DNA of 50,647 bases, taken from a virus. Below the pieces are notes generated by a model. The model was given only the letters and a program-made list of their open reading frames with translations. It did no database searches and was not told the origin of the DNA. Positions 6,617 through 13,854 of the stretch are shown one piece after another. Where the stretch lies: IMG/VR virus record IMGVR_UViG_3300012000_000024, positions 1-50,647 of that record, one strand, 5' to 3'. The number at the start of each line of letters is the position of its first letter. Within the stretch, counting starts at the first letter, position 1. The position numbers were made by a program, and so were the translations under genes.

Positions 6617-6690
6617 TGCAACAGGTAGGACTTGAACCTACGATAGCCGAATTATGAGTTCGGGGCCTTAACCAACTTGGCTACTGTTTC
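6617..6690 (-). tRNA. tRNA with CAU anticodon (Met or Ile2)
   Basis: A complete cloverleaf can be drawn by hand. The acceptor arms are GAAACAG and CTGTTGC (one A-G mismatch at pair 2-71). The D arm is GCC/GGC with loop AAGTTGGTTAA. The anticodon arm is CCGAA/TTCGG with loop CTCATAA, anticodon CAT. The T arm is GTAGG/CCTAC with loop TTCAAGT. The discriminator base is A and CA follows in the genome. It lacks the three G-C pairs of an initiator, so it is elongator Met or lysidine-modified Ile. It sits between coding genes on the same strand. Confidence 0.9.
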
Positions 6691-6697
6691 CAAGTAT

Positions 6698-6949
6698 CTA
6701 TTGTAACGTTCCGTCTTCATTTTTGTCAATGGTAGTCTCTACTATTTGCTGAACATATTCAGAAAAATGCTTTCTAATATTTCCAGCTGGCCTAGAACCC
6801 AAAGATTTCCATAACCTCTTATATTCTATCACATTTGCAAAACTTGTGGGACATAGCATTACGCCACCATATTCTTTAAGTGTTGTAGGAAGCGGAACAT
6901 GCTTACCACAACATTTACATTCCTTAGCTTTTTCTTGATATATACTCAT
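6698..6949 (-). CDS. Small zinc-finger-like protein, 83 aa
   Basis: The N-terminal half has CKCCGKHVPLPTTL and a further Cys in VMLCPTSFANVIEY, a pattern that could bind one zinc. The rest is helical with basic patches (EYKRLWKSLGSRPAGNIRKH). The ATG overlaps the stop of the large terminase by four bases, so it is translated with it and may serve packaging or DNA handling. Small Cys-rich proteins of this type are common in actinophages, mostly without known function. Confidence 0.6.
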   Translation of the reverse strand: MSIYQEKAKECKCCGKHVPLPTTLKEYGGVMLCPTSFANVIEYKRLWKSLGSRPAGNIRKHFSEYVQQIVETTIDKNEDGTLQ

Positions 6950-8733
6950 ACTATTTCCATTCCGTCTAGTGCATTTGACAATGCTTGAGGCATCCTTGGA
7001 GGCCTTATCATATTTGTCGATATAGTTTCTTCTTCTTCTCTATCCCACTTTAAAGAATCATAGGTATGTATATCTATTGTTTCATTGTTTTGTGGTTTGC
7101 TTCTGCTTATAGCATTATAAACAGATCCACAAACTGCATCAGCCAAGTCTTTTGAACCTTTTCTTGGGTGATCAACTCTATCTCTCATAATTTTTAATTG
7201 AAGTAATTCGTCTATCAGAAGTTTTATAGCTGGACCACTTAATCTGTCTTCTGCTACAACCATTGCCATATCGTCATAATGTTTCTTAGAAACAGATAGC
7301 GTTTCTGTATTAATTCCATATTGTTTTAATTGCTGCATCATATCATGAGAGTTCCAGCGGTCAAAAGTACAGACACGTATTTTAAATCCTTTAGTTCTAA
7401 GAGAAAGAATATAGTCTTTAACTTCTGTAAAGTCTACGGATTTATCTGGAGTTGGGGTCCAGTATCTTACTACATCAACTTCTACAATTGGTGCTGGTTG
7501 AGAGTATGTATCTGTAACTTTTACATTGACCCATTTTTGTACGTGAGACATTGCTACAGCACAATGGTCATGTTTTTGTGCTAAGTCTACGTGAATAAAA
7601 TATTCTTTATCTGGATCTGGCGCAAACCAATCTTCAAATCTTCCAAAACTATCTACTGCTATGGCCATATTGCTAAAAGCTTTTTCAATCTTTTCTCGTG
7701 ATTTAAAAAATGCGTCAATTGCTTCAGACGGCATACATGCAAATCTTCCCAGAGCATCTGGAGCATTTTTATAAAATGCCACTTTAAAATCATCAATAGA
7801 TCTGGTTGGATTAATTTCCCAAGTAGGTCTTCTTAGTGCATACATTCTAGGATACTTGTAAGATAAAATATGATCTTCTTCCCACTCAATATCAAATTCA
7901 TTTCCTTCTGTTCCATCTGGAAGATTTTCATCTAATTTAAAATGATGTGTTCTATTAATAACTTCTTTTTCTGCAACTACGTCATCATATCTTTGCTGAA
8001 TATAATCATTTTTATATCTAGGAAATGAGAGCAGAATTACCTTGCCATAATCTGGAAAACGAGAGTCTACTGAGGCACGATACATTTCATATATAAGGCT
8101 TCCAGTCTTTGCTTGCTCATGACCAGTTGTATTCTCTACGCTAAAACCAGAAATTTCATCAAGGATAACCACAATTACGTTATAGCCTTCCCATGCTTCA
8201 CGCTCTGAGTGACCTGAATGCACCGTAATATTTTTATTAAATTTAATTTCAGAAGCTTTTTCTGTATACTTTCCAACAAACCAAGCACATTTATCTATGC
8301 GTGTTCTAAAACCTTTAAAGAATACGTTATTCGCCTGCTGTGCGTTGATAGCAATATTAATAATATCAATAGAGTCTCCAGGTGGTTTACCGTAATATGA
8401 TGCTGGATCCTTGAGGCACAATAGTAAATATACTATATAGGCTACTGATATGGTTGAACAATAATCTTTTCCAGATCCTTTACCTAATTGAGCAACAACC
8501 TCATTAGCCGTTTGCTTAAACATTCTTTTGCCTTCATCTTCACCAAATAGTTTTATAAGCGTAGACTCTTTATACACCTGTGAAGATTTTTCAATTAATG
8601 TATATTGATATTCAGAAAGTGGTGGAAGCCCCAAGTACTCTGGGCTTGTAACAAAAGTTCTTAAGTCTACTGGGCGTTCATCAAACTCTTCGCCGTCTAG
8701 CATGTCAATTAAATCATTAAAATTAAGATCCAT
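6946..8733 (-). CDS. terL: Terminase large subunit
   Basis: ATPase-nuclease motor that packages DNA into the prohead. With the start at the ATG at 8733 (it overlaps the upstream stop as TAATG) the protein has 595 residues. The ATPase has a Walker A-like GKGSGKD at 84-90 and a Walker B VIVVILDE ending at 191-193. The RNase H-like nuclease has D383 in HVDLAQKHDH, a middle Asp in TFDRWNSHD and a late Asp in KDLADAVCG. A longer frame with a GTG at 8745 is less likely. It follows the small terminase and a zinc-finger microprotein in one operon. The portal gene that usually follows is absent here. Confidence 0.93.
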   Translation of the reverse strand: MDLNFNDLIDMLDGEEFDERPVDLRTFVTSPEYLGLPPLSEYQYTLIEKSSQVYKESTLIKLFGEDEGKRMFKQTANEVVAQLGKGSGKDYCSTISVAYIVYLLLCLKDPASYYGKPPGDSIDIINIAINAQQANNVFFKGFRTRIDKCAWFVGKYTEKASEIKFNKNITVHSGHSEREAWEGYNVIVVILDEISGFSVENTTGHEQAKTGSLIYEMYRASVDSRFPDYGKVILLSFPRYKNDYIQQRYDDVVAEKEVINRTHHFKLDENLPDGTEGNEFDIEWEEDHILSYKYPRMYALRRPTWEINPTRSIDDFKVAFYKNAPDALGRFACMPSEAIDAFFKSREKIEKAFSNMAIAVDSFGRFEDWFAPDPDKEYFIHVDLAQKHDHCAVAMSHVQKWVNVKVTDTYSQPAPIVEVDVVRYWTPTPDKSVDFTEVKDYILSLRTKGFKIRVCTFDRWNSHDMMQQLKQYGINTETLSVSKKHYDDMAMVVAEDRLSGPAIKLLIDELLQLKIMRDRVDHPRKGSKDLADAVCGSVYNAISRSKPQNNETIDIHTYDSLKWDREEEETISTNMIRPPRMPQALSNALDGMEIV

Positions 8734-8888
8734 TATATAGACCACCAGCCCTGCGGAGTAGCTTTTCCACTATCAATCCATTCTTTGTGTACTTTTGCTA
8801 CTTCTTTCCAGTCAATTCTATGTGTAGGCAGGCCACATTTTGGGCACAAATCTGTGTCCATTTCTTTATAAACATGCTCACAATACAT
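8733..8888 (-). CDS. Zinc-knuckle microprotein, 51 aa
   Basis: A short gene between the terminase subunits. It starts at the ATG at 8888 inside the end of the small terminase gene and its TAA shares a base with the large terminase ATG (TAATG). The sequence begins MYCEHVYKEMDTDLCPKCGL; C3, H5, C15 and C18 could bind a zinc ion. The rest is a Trp-rich helix ending GWWSI. The perfect fit at both ends argues that it is real. Phage genes of this look are common but not understood; it may assist terminase assembly. Confidence 0.75.
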   Translation of the reverse strand: MYCEHVYKEMDTDLCPKCGLPTHRIDWKEVAKVHKEWIDSGKATPQGWWSI

Positions 8889-9420
8889 TAGCCTCTTCTT
8901 CGTTTAGTACAACTGGTTCAACAATACCAGTAATTTGAGAAAGTCTTTTTGCCACATCCATCTTACATTTTGGACATGCCGCTGTTACCTCTTTTAATAT
9001 TTTTACAAGAATATCTTGTTTGCGTTCTGTCTCTGCAATTTGATTTGCTAGTTCGGCATTATCAAGTAAACCAACTTCTTGAAGCATACCAATTCTTTTG
9101 CCTTCAATATCAGCAATTAGTTTAAGCGCTCCTGATTTAACACTTAGTTGTCCAGCCTGGTCTGCATCTTCTACCGTCTTCCACGCTTCTTTAATTAACA
9201 TGGCGTAGTGTTGGTCTGCTCCTGAGATAGCCTCTTTAGCCCTCTCACGGGCCGCTGTGTCGTTGTGTACAACGCTCTTCCACTCATCTATCAACTCAAC
9301 AACTTCGGCTCTCTTAAAGCCTGTGAGGGTAGAAATTTGGGTTGGGTTATTACCTTTTAGCAGTTCTGAGACCACTACATTCATGCGATCAAAATGATCA
9401 GCTAATTCTATTTCAGACAT
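8878..9420 (-). CDS. terS: Terminase small subunit (probable)
   Basis: A 180-residue helical protein directly upstream of the large terminase. Residues about 22-48 form a helix-turn-helix (NPTQISTLTGFKRAEVVELI), as in small terminases that recognise the pac or cos site. A long helical middle part (60-130) would form the oligomer core. A CPKC pair near residue 150 is unusual and may bind a metal. Identity rests on position, size and the helix-turn-helix rather than on a strong family signature. It has its own promoter with the -10 box 7 bases from the ATG, so its mRNA should be leaderless. Confidence 0.75.
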   Translation of the reverse strand: MSEIELADHFDRMNVVVSELLKGNNPTQISTLTGFKRAEVVELIDEWKSVVHNDTAARERAKEAISGADQHYAMLIKEAWKTVEDADQAGQLSVKSGALKLIADIEGKRIGMLQEVGLLDNAELANQIAETERKQDILVKILKEVTAACPKCKMDVAKRLSQITGIVEPVVLNEEEANVL

Positions 9421-9425
9421 ATCTT

Positions 9426-9447
9426 AGAGTATACTCTTAGTCGACTA
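9426..9447. promoter_or_regulatory. Two abutting palindromes inside the terS promoter
   Basis: A perfect 12-base palindrome AGAGTATACTCT (9426-9437), which contains the -10 box, directly abuts a perfect 10-base palindrome TAGTCGACTA (9438-9447) in the spacer. A dimeric repressor or activator bound here would block or steer the packaging promoter. It could also be part of a terminase recognition site. Confidence 0.5.
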
Positions 9448-9456
9448 AAAAATCAA
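9428..9456 (-). promoter_or_regulatory. Leaderless promoter of the terminase operon
   Basis: Minus-strand TTGATT (9451-9456), a 17-base spacer and TATACT (9428-9433), with 7 bases between the -10 box and the ATG of terS. The -35 overlaps the stop codon of the gene before it. No Shine-Dalgarno sequence would be on the transcript. Confidence 0.7.
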
Positions 9457-9776
9457 CTGGATTTAGCTATTTTATATAATACTAGGTATCCTATGAGATC
9501 ATCTATATCATTATCCCCTGCAAATCCCTGATTATTCTTTACCCTATTTAGTTTATCATCAATGCGAACTTTTAATTGTTCTGTTGCATCCGTAGTAGAA
9601 AATATTCTAATTGGGTTCAAGGCTGAGTCTCCGTATGATATATTCTTATCAATAAGCATATGGGCAATCTCATGGCATGCCGCCCAGATCTTTGACCCAG
9701 ATGGAGCACCTACTGAATGAAGGTATAGGTCTTCACACTTAAAATCTGGTGCATCTTGAAATACTGGTCTTAACAT
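9453..9776 (-). CDS. Nucleotide modification-associated domain 1-like protein
   Basis: A 107-residue protein resembling the DUF1599 / Nmad1 family. Visible family marks are KNISYGDSALNPIRIF, the segment VRIDDKLNRVKN and the ending DIDDLIGYLVLYKIA. The acidic D/E residues recall MazG-like all-alpha folds. The family is associated in phages with modified DNA bases, but its reaction is not settled. The N-terminal part has an HEIAHML run that looks like a zinc-protease motif; I treat that as chance. The ATG shares a base with the stop of the methyltransferase before it. Confidence 0.65.
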   Translation of the reverse strand: MLRPVFQDAPDFKCEDLYLHSVGAPSGSKIWAACHEIAHMLIDKNISYGDSALNPIRIFSTTDATEQLKVRIDDKLNRVKNNQGFAGDNDIDDLIGYLVLYKIAKSS

Positions 9777-10333
9777 TATCTAGTCCTCATTACTGCAATA
9801 AAGTGATCGTCTATAGGATTATTTGGATCTGCTGTATGCTCTATGCTTTCCATTATAAAATATTTTTCTAGAATTGGCAATACCTTTGTTTCAGAATGAT
9901 CAATCCATGTTCTACTATGTATAACTATTTTATCAGTGATTGTAGAAATATCATTTAAATATTCATTTAGTTCGGAATCTTCTATGTGTTGAAATACTAA
10001 ACTGGCAAGAACCAAATCAAATCTAAAGCTTTTAACCGTGCTCCAGTCTGACGTATACAATATACTATTTGATTTATTCTCATCTGGAACTAATGAGATC
10101 ATGCTAGGCAAATCAAATCCTACAACTTTTTTATAATCTTTAGATAAAGCAATGGTATTTCTTCCCACTCCGCATCCAAAATCTAACGCATATTGGCTGC
10201 GACCTTCTGAGCTTTTGGTTAATGAAATAACCTCACCATATATTGGCATATCTTTAAACTCACCGTTATATCCAGTTAAAATTAAATCTCCAGCATTATC
10301 TGCCGTTGCATTTAGCCATACTTCTTTAGTCAT
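9776..10333 (-). CDS. SAM-dependent methyltransferase, class I
   Basis: A 185-residue Rossmann-fold methyltransferase. Motif I is LDFGCGVGRNT at 50-60, followed by VVGFDLPSM (motif II acidic residue) and FDLVLASLVFQHIED as motif IV/post-IV. The order and the VFQHIED helix match small-molecule methyltransferases (Methyltransf_11/25 type) rather than DNA methylases, which would show NPPY or PC. The substrate is unknown; a sugar, lipid or nucleotide is possible. It follows a small helix-turn-helix gene by an ATGA overlap. Confidence 0.8.
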   Translation of the reverse strand: MTKEVWLNATADNAGDLILTGYNGEFKDMPIYGEVISLTKSSEGRSQYALDFGCGVGRNTIALSKDYKKVVGFDLPSMISLVPDENKSNSILYTSDWSTVKSFRFDLVLASLVFQHIEDSELNEYLNDISTITDKIVIHSRTWIDHSETKVLPILEKYFIMESIEHTADPNNPIDDHFIAVMRTR

Positions 10334-10476
10334 CTTTTTTTAATTAGCCCAAACTTATCTAGGTATCTCTGTATGGTCATTGCAGAGACTTTACATTCAT
10401 CAGCAATCTCAGTTACTGTTTTCTTTTGTACTACATATCTTCGATATAGCCATGTCTGACTTTGATATAATTTCAT
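10330..10476 (-). CDS. Small helix-turn-helix protein, 48 aa
   Basis: A 48-codon gene with ATGA overlaps at both ends, starting at the ATG at 10476. The protein is little more than one helix-turn-helix: VTEIADECKVSAMTIQRYL fits the tri-helical resolvase/Sigma70 region 4-like pattern, with a basic tail GLIKKR. It could bind DNA as a regulator of this operon. It is too short for a classical repressor with a dimer domain. Confidence 0.75.
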   Translation of the reverse strand: MKLYQSQTWLYRRYVVQKKTVTEIADECKVSAMTIQRYLDKFGLIKKR

Positions 10477-11225
10477 TTTTTTCTCAAAACAATATTAATA
10501 AAATCTTCACCAATAACATTACCGACATTTGTTTTTACTCCAAATGTATTATATAAATTATAATTTCTAGTTATATAATTTAAAAATGATACAGGTTGAT
10601 TTTTTCCAAGTTCAATAACTATGATAGGACAATTAAGAGTATTTTCTGAAAACCCTTCAAAAGCAAACTTTTCATATCCTTCTATATCTAGTTTTATAAT
10701 GTCTGGAGTTTCATCATAAATATCTGAAAGCTTTTTTAGTTCTACCTGTTCTTTTGAATATGGTCCCCAAGCCTCTGGGTGCTCGTAGTTTTCAGTAATT
10801 GGAATGTATGATCCACCAATATTGTGTGGAATAATACGTATCTCAGCAGACTTATTTTCATTAGAAAGCCCAAACGAGTTTACTGCTATTGGTGCACAAT
10901 CTGAATAATCATTTAGCTTCTTGCCCTCTTCATATAAGTCAACAAATCTTTTTAATGGCTCAAACGCAATTACAGATCCCGTTGGCCCAGCGCATCTTGC
11001 CATAACTTCTGTAAAATATCCATTATGCGAACCTATATCTAAACATTTCCAACCAGGTTTTACTGTTTCTATTAAGAAGCTGGTAAGGTCTGGCTCCCAC
11101 ATTCCAGAATTTCTTAAAGAATTTTGAATAATCCTATCTTCTTCATCTCCTGCATAAACATAAAATGAATCCAATGCTCTATAATATTTATCAATGTTAT
11201 CTATATTTTCTGGATATAAAATCAT
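10473..11225 (-). CDS. FkbM-family methyltransferase
   Basis: A 250-residue SAM methyltransferase of the FkbM type, which methylate hydroxyls on sugars or polyketides. Motif I is CLDIGSHNGYF at 61-71, the acidic residue is in VIAFEPLKRF, and the FkbM mark DIIKLDIEGYEKFAFEGF lies near residue 184. Phages sometimes carry FkbM proteins near glycan-modifying genes. Here it sits with another methyltransferase, so the likely target is a glycan of the virion, the host surface or a modified nucleotide; which one cannot be told. It overlaps RuvC-like gene codons by ATGA. Confidence 0.85.
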   Translation of the reverse strand: MILYPENIDNIDKYYRALDSFYVYAGDEEDRIIQNSLRNSGMWEPDLTSFLIETVKPGWKCLDIGSHNGYFTEVMARCAGPTGSVIAFEPLKRFVDLYEEGKKLNDYSDCAPIAVNSFGLSNENKSAEIRIIPHNIGGSYIPITENYEHPEAWGPYSKEQVELKKLSDIYDETPDIIKLDIEGYEKFAFEGFSENTLNCPIIVIELGKNQPVSFLNYITRNYNLYNTFGVKTNVGNVIGEDFINIVLRKK

Positions 11226-11788
11226 CTTTCTGTCAACACCTTGTTTGCATAATGAGCAATGCCGAATGCATCTGCTACGTCAAAATCTGTTAAGTTTATT
11301 CCGTACTTATTATTAAAATAATCTACGGTTCTTTGTTTACGCATGTTGCGTAATTGATTTTTATACCAAGAGTCTGCGTACCCTGGATTCTTTACTCTTA
11401 TTGCTTGCTTTTCATCTTTAGTTGGATTTTTGTTTCCGATATAAGCCTGCCAAGAACTGGGTGATATGGTTATAACGCTAGATCCACTTGCCATAAGCTC
11501 AGCAATAACAACACCGTACACATAAGATAATTTTATCACAGCATCAGGAGATCTGACAAGTATGGCGCCTTCTACGGCAATATAGTCTGATTTTAGTTCA
11601 TCAATCATTGCGTGAGTATTTACTTTAGCGTTATATATTTTTTCATATATATCTGATCCAACCAAGTTAATCTTACCCCATTTTAATGGTTTATCATTTT
11701 CCATGAGGCAGAAAGCAACAGAGTTTGTTGAAGCATCAATGCCCAATACTCTGTTTGCCTTAGTCTTTACAAGATCAGCTAATTTCAT
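11222..11788 (-). CDS. RuvC-like Holliday junction resolvase
   Basis: A 188-residue RNase H-fold nuclease. The acidic residues are D18 in VLGIDASTNSVAF, E73 in DYIAVEGA and D170/D173 in DFDVADAFGIAHY, the order seen in RuvC. It probably resolves branched recombination and replication intermediates before packaging. A basic insert at about 125-155 (NQLRNMRKQRTV) may contact DNA. Comparable RuvC-like proteins are usual in actinophage replication modules. It sits with RecA and a Cas4-like nuclease, which supports the role. Confidence 0.82.
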   Translation of the reverse strand: MKLADLVKTKANRVLGIDASTNSVAFCLMENDKPLKWGKINLVGSDIYEKIYNAKVNTHAMIDELKSDYIAVEGAILVRSPDAVIKLSYVYGVVIAELMASGSSVITISPSSWQAYIGNKNPTKDEKQAIRVKNPGYADSWYKNQLRNMRKQRTVDYFNNKYGINLTDFDVADAFGIAHYANKVLTER

Positions 11789-12053
11789 CTAACATTCCTT
11801 TAATTTTAGTTCTTTTTGTTATATCTATTTTTTTCTGACATGAAGCGCATAAAGGAGTTTCATTGTATCTACTTAATTGAGAACCACATTTTTTGCAACC
11901 ACGGGTGGCACCATTTCTTATAGCCTTTTTTTCATAATATTTTTCCATGATACGCCTGTTTGTAGCAACACGGCAACACTCATCTGTACAATACTTTTGA
12001 TTATGAGTCTTTGGCTCAAAATCTTTAGCACATTCTTTATTAGCGCATATCAT
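11775..12053 (-). CDS. Double zinc-finger protein, 92 aa
   Basis: Two zinc-binding clusters. The first is CANKECAKDFEP with KYCTDECCR, which matches the common phage and homing-endonuclease-associated finger C-x4-C...YC...C. The second is CKKCGSQ with LCASCQKK. Between them is a very basic helix (RRIMEKYYEKKAIRNGATR). It should bind nucleic acid. Its start overlaps the Cas4-like gene end and its end overlaps the resolvase start, so it is part of the recombination operon. Specific function unknown. Confidence 0.7.
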   Translation of the reverse strand: MICANKECAKDFEPKTHNQKYCTDECCRVATNRRIMEKYYEKKAIRNGATRGCKKCGSQLSRYNETPLCASCQKKIDITKRTKIKGMLDEIS

Positions 12054-12835
12054 AATTTTGGAACCTTATATGTTTCTATTTGAACCGTTCCTATTAATCC
12101 AGAGTAGCATTCCTTTTTGATTGGACAGTATGTGCATGGCATCTTAGACTTTGATGCCCCTTCTGGACGCATTGGAAGATCTCCTTCTTTAAAATTATCC
12201 CACACTTCACACATCCACAAAAATGCTTCTTCTATTATTTCAGTATTTTTTTCATTCATAGAAACTGGAATAACAATTAATTCTTGAGTATTTTTATTTT
12301 CATACAAGAAGAAACCTTCTTTAGCATTTTTTAATTTCATATAAGTAAGTAATTGTAGAAGGTGATTAGCTGTAGGCTTCATCTCGGATTGACGTGCATC
12401 CCAGACTTCTTGCTTAGCGGTTTTAATTTCACCAATTACGGTTTCATTATCATATTCCATAATTAAATCTATAAATCCACGAATAGGCGGATACTCATTA
12501 ATAATTTCTTCTTCTTCTGCTCTAAATTCTGGCATTGTAGCAATTAGCTTTTGAAGTCTTTCATGTGCCTGTGTTCCCTGAGCCATATTAGCAACTGCTA
12601 CGGCATCATTGTCATCAATAAACATTGCACCACTAAAAGCCATATACCAATATCTAGGACATGTCCCATGCCCATAACCAAGGGAGCTGGGACTAAATGA
12701 TTTCTTAGTCATTTCTCCATCTGCACGTTTTGTATTTCTGTATGACTCATCAAGCAATTGTGCAAATCTTTCTGGATCAAAGTGCTTGCCCGTGTGCTTC
12801 TTAAACTTGAGGTTTTTTACTATATCTCTACCCAT
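12050..12835 (-). CDS. Cas4-like PD-(D/E)XK exonuclease
   Basis: A 261-residue RecB-family nuclease with an iron-sulfur cluster. Visible residues are C59 (TCPRYWYMAF), H91, D123 in RGFIDLIME, E136 and K138 in GEIKTAK, Q161 to Y165 (QLLTY), and the C-terminal cluster C234, C237, C243 in CTYCPIKKEC. The four Cys fit a 4Fe-4S site as in Cas4 and AddB. No other cas gene or array is present, so it is a phage recombination exonuclease, probably making 3' single strands for RecA. Confidence 0.87.
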   Translation of the reverse strand: MGRDIVKNLKFKKHTGKHFDPERFAQLLDESYRNTKRADGEMTKKSFSPSSLGYGHGTCPRYWYMAFSGAMFIDDNDAVAVANMAQGTQAHERLQKLIATMPEFRAEEEEIINEYPPIRGFIDLIMEYDNETVIGEIKTAKQEVWDARQSEMKPTANHLLQLLTYMKLKNAKEGFFLYENKNTQELIVIPVSMNEKNTEIIEEAFLWMCEVWDNFKEGDLPMRPEGASKSKMPCTYCPIKKECYSGLIGTVQIETYKVPKL

Positions 12836-13173
12836 TATGAACTATACCTAACGACATACTTAAGTGCATCTACAAGTTTGTCTATGGACTCCTTCGCTGA
12901 ATAATAAATATTCTTTTTATTGTTATTTACTGTGCCTGCTTTATCTTTAGCAATTGTAGAATATACAGAAGCCATCATTGAAAACTTCGTAGACATTGCT
13001 TGCAATTCTATAATAAGATAAGGCGCTTTAGCAGAAGGAACATCTGGATTTAAAAGAAGCTTTACAACAATAGCCAAAGCCTTGTCCAGTTGTTCATCTT
13101 TCATGTATTCATGAAGATCATTAAATTCTGTAATAGAACTAATTAACTCTAAAGTATTTTTATCGTCCGCCAT
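12835..13173 (-). CDS. Helical protein in recombination operon, 112 aa
   Basis: An all-helical looking protein starting MADDKNTLELISSITEF. The C-terminal third has a basic patch (NNNKKNIYYSAKESIDKLVD). No catalytic motif or known domain is recognised. Its stop shares a base with the start of the Cas4-like nuclease, so the two are made together; it may be a partner or a nucleic acid-binding accessory. The length and composition agree with a real, soluble protein. Confidence 0.6.
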   Translation of the reverse strand: MADDKNTLELISSITEFNDLHEYMKDEQLDKALAIVVKLLLNPDVPSAKAPYLIIELQAMSTKFSMMASVYSTIAKDKAGTVNNNKKNIYYSAKESIDKLVDALKYVVRYSS

Positions 13174-13270
13174 TTTTTGCTTTCTCTCTCTTATCTAATT
13201 TATCAATAAATAAACCTAGTGGGTATCCTAGTGCGAAGCCAATCAGAATTCCTAAAATAAATAAATCCAT
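13160..13270 (-). CDS. Membrane microprotein, 36 aa
   Basis: One hydrophobic helix (DLFILGILIGFALGYPLGLFI) followed by a basic tail KLDKREKAKNGGR. The ATG at 13270 shares a base with the stop of the XapX-like gene and its end overlaps the next gene by 14 bases. A single-span protein with a positive cytoplasmic tail; function unknown. Confidence 0.6.
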   Translation of the reverse strand: MDLFILGILIGFALGYPLGLFIDKLDKREKAKNGGR

Positions 13271-13425
13271 TAGATAAACCTCTGAACAATTCCATAGCCT
13301 ATCCAGAGCCCAACAATTCCCATCAATCCAGCAAATACTGGTGGTGCTGGAATGGGTAGTTTAAAAATACTAAATATTCCTCCTACTGCTGCTCCAGTTA
13401 ATGTTGTATACAATATTTCTTTCAT
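13270..13425 (-). CDS. XapX-domain membrane microprotein, 51 aa
   Basis: Two short hydrophobic helices separated by the conserved-looking turn KLPIPAPPVFAGLMGIVG. The pattern MKE, GAAVGGIF, LPIPAPP and GLWIGY matches the XapX (DUF1427) family, small bacterial membrane proteins of unknown role. Start and stop both share a base with neighbours (TAATG), so it is translated from the operon. XapX proteins are not usual phage cargo. A second tiny membrane protein follows at once. Confidence 0.75.
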   Translation of the reverse strand: MKEILYTTLTGAAVGGIFSIFKLPIPAPPVFAGLMGIVGLWIGYGIVQRFI

Positions 13426-13556
13426 TACTTAACCTTCTTATGATTAGCTTTGTAGGGGCCTAAATCGGCCTTTACGGTGCCATCTTTTCTAAGCCTGACG
13501 ATTCTTCCATTTTTAATAACTGTCTTATTAAATGGTATTTTATTATTTGATCCCAT
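13425..13556 (-). CDS. Basic microprotein, 43 aa
   Basis: Starts MGSNNKIPFNKTVIKNGRIV and is strongly basic throughout, with no Cys. Short repeats of hydrophobic and basic residues suggest two beta strands, perhaps a nucleic acid-binding hairpin. It overlaps its upstream neighbour by 14 bases and the XapX gene by one base. No family is recognised. Confidence 0.55.
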   Translation of the reverse strand: MGSNNKIPFNKTVIKNGRIVRLRKDGTVKADLGPYKANHKKVK

Positions 13557-13854
13557 TGTTATCCTCCCAGAACTGAATTAGTTCTTCTAATACTGCCCAC
13601 TCAATAATTCCAAGACGTACCTTAGAATCTGTTCCTATAATAATTTTTAATGCTGGATGCATATCTCTGCTTACTTTAAAAGTATCAGTACAGATCTTAG
13701 ACCATACTGGTTTATTTAAAGTAAACGATGCAGAGGCTTCTTTATAATCAACTACAAACTGTTTCCATTTAGCATCACCTTTTTGATAGTCTCCACGCCC
13801 ACTGTTCTTTTGAGCTTTAGCACCATCACGTTTTACTTCAGATCTTTCAGACAT
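13543..13854 (-). CDS. Possible PD-(D/E)XK-type nuclease, 103 aa
   Basis: The N-terminus is basic and disordered. The core reads GRGDYQKGDAKW (21-30), then FVVDYKEASASFTL (33-46) with D36 and K38 spaced like the D-x-K of restriction-fold nucleases, and an upstream acidic residue at D22 or D27. This resembles small Holliday junction resolvase-like proteins seen in actinophages. The catalytic assignment is inference. Its neighbours are RecA, a zinc ribbon and the Cas4-like nuclease, so a role in DNA processing is reasonable. Confidence 0.5.
   Translation of the reverse strand: MSERSEVKRDGAKAQKNSGRGDYQKGDAKWKQFVVDYKEASASFTLNKPVWSKICTDTFKVSRDMHPALKIIIGTDSKVRLGIIEWAVLEELIQFWEDNNGIK

Noticed and set aside
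9626-9700. HEIAH zinc-protease motif in the Nmad1-like protein
   Set aside because: No other metallopeptidase features; the surrounding sequence fits the DUF1599/Nmad1 pattern.
10152-10343. Plus-strand ORFs here and elsewhere (for example 7330-7584, 30706-30960, 48148-48510)
   Set aside because: All lie antisense to well-supported minus-strand genes, lack ribosome sites and have low-complexity or Cys/Ile-rich composition typical of shadow frames.
12050-12835. Cas4 as evidence for a CRISPR system
   Set aside because: There is no repeat-spacer array, Cas1 or Cas2. Cas4-like nucleases are common in phage recombination modules.
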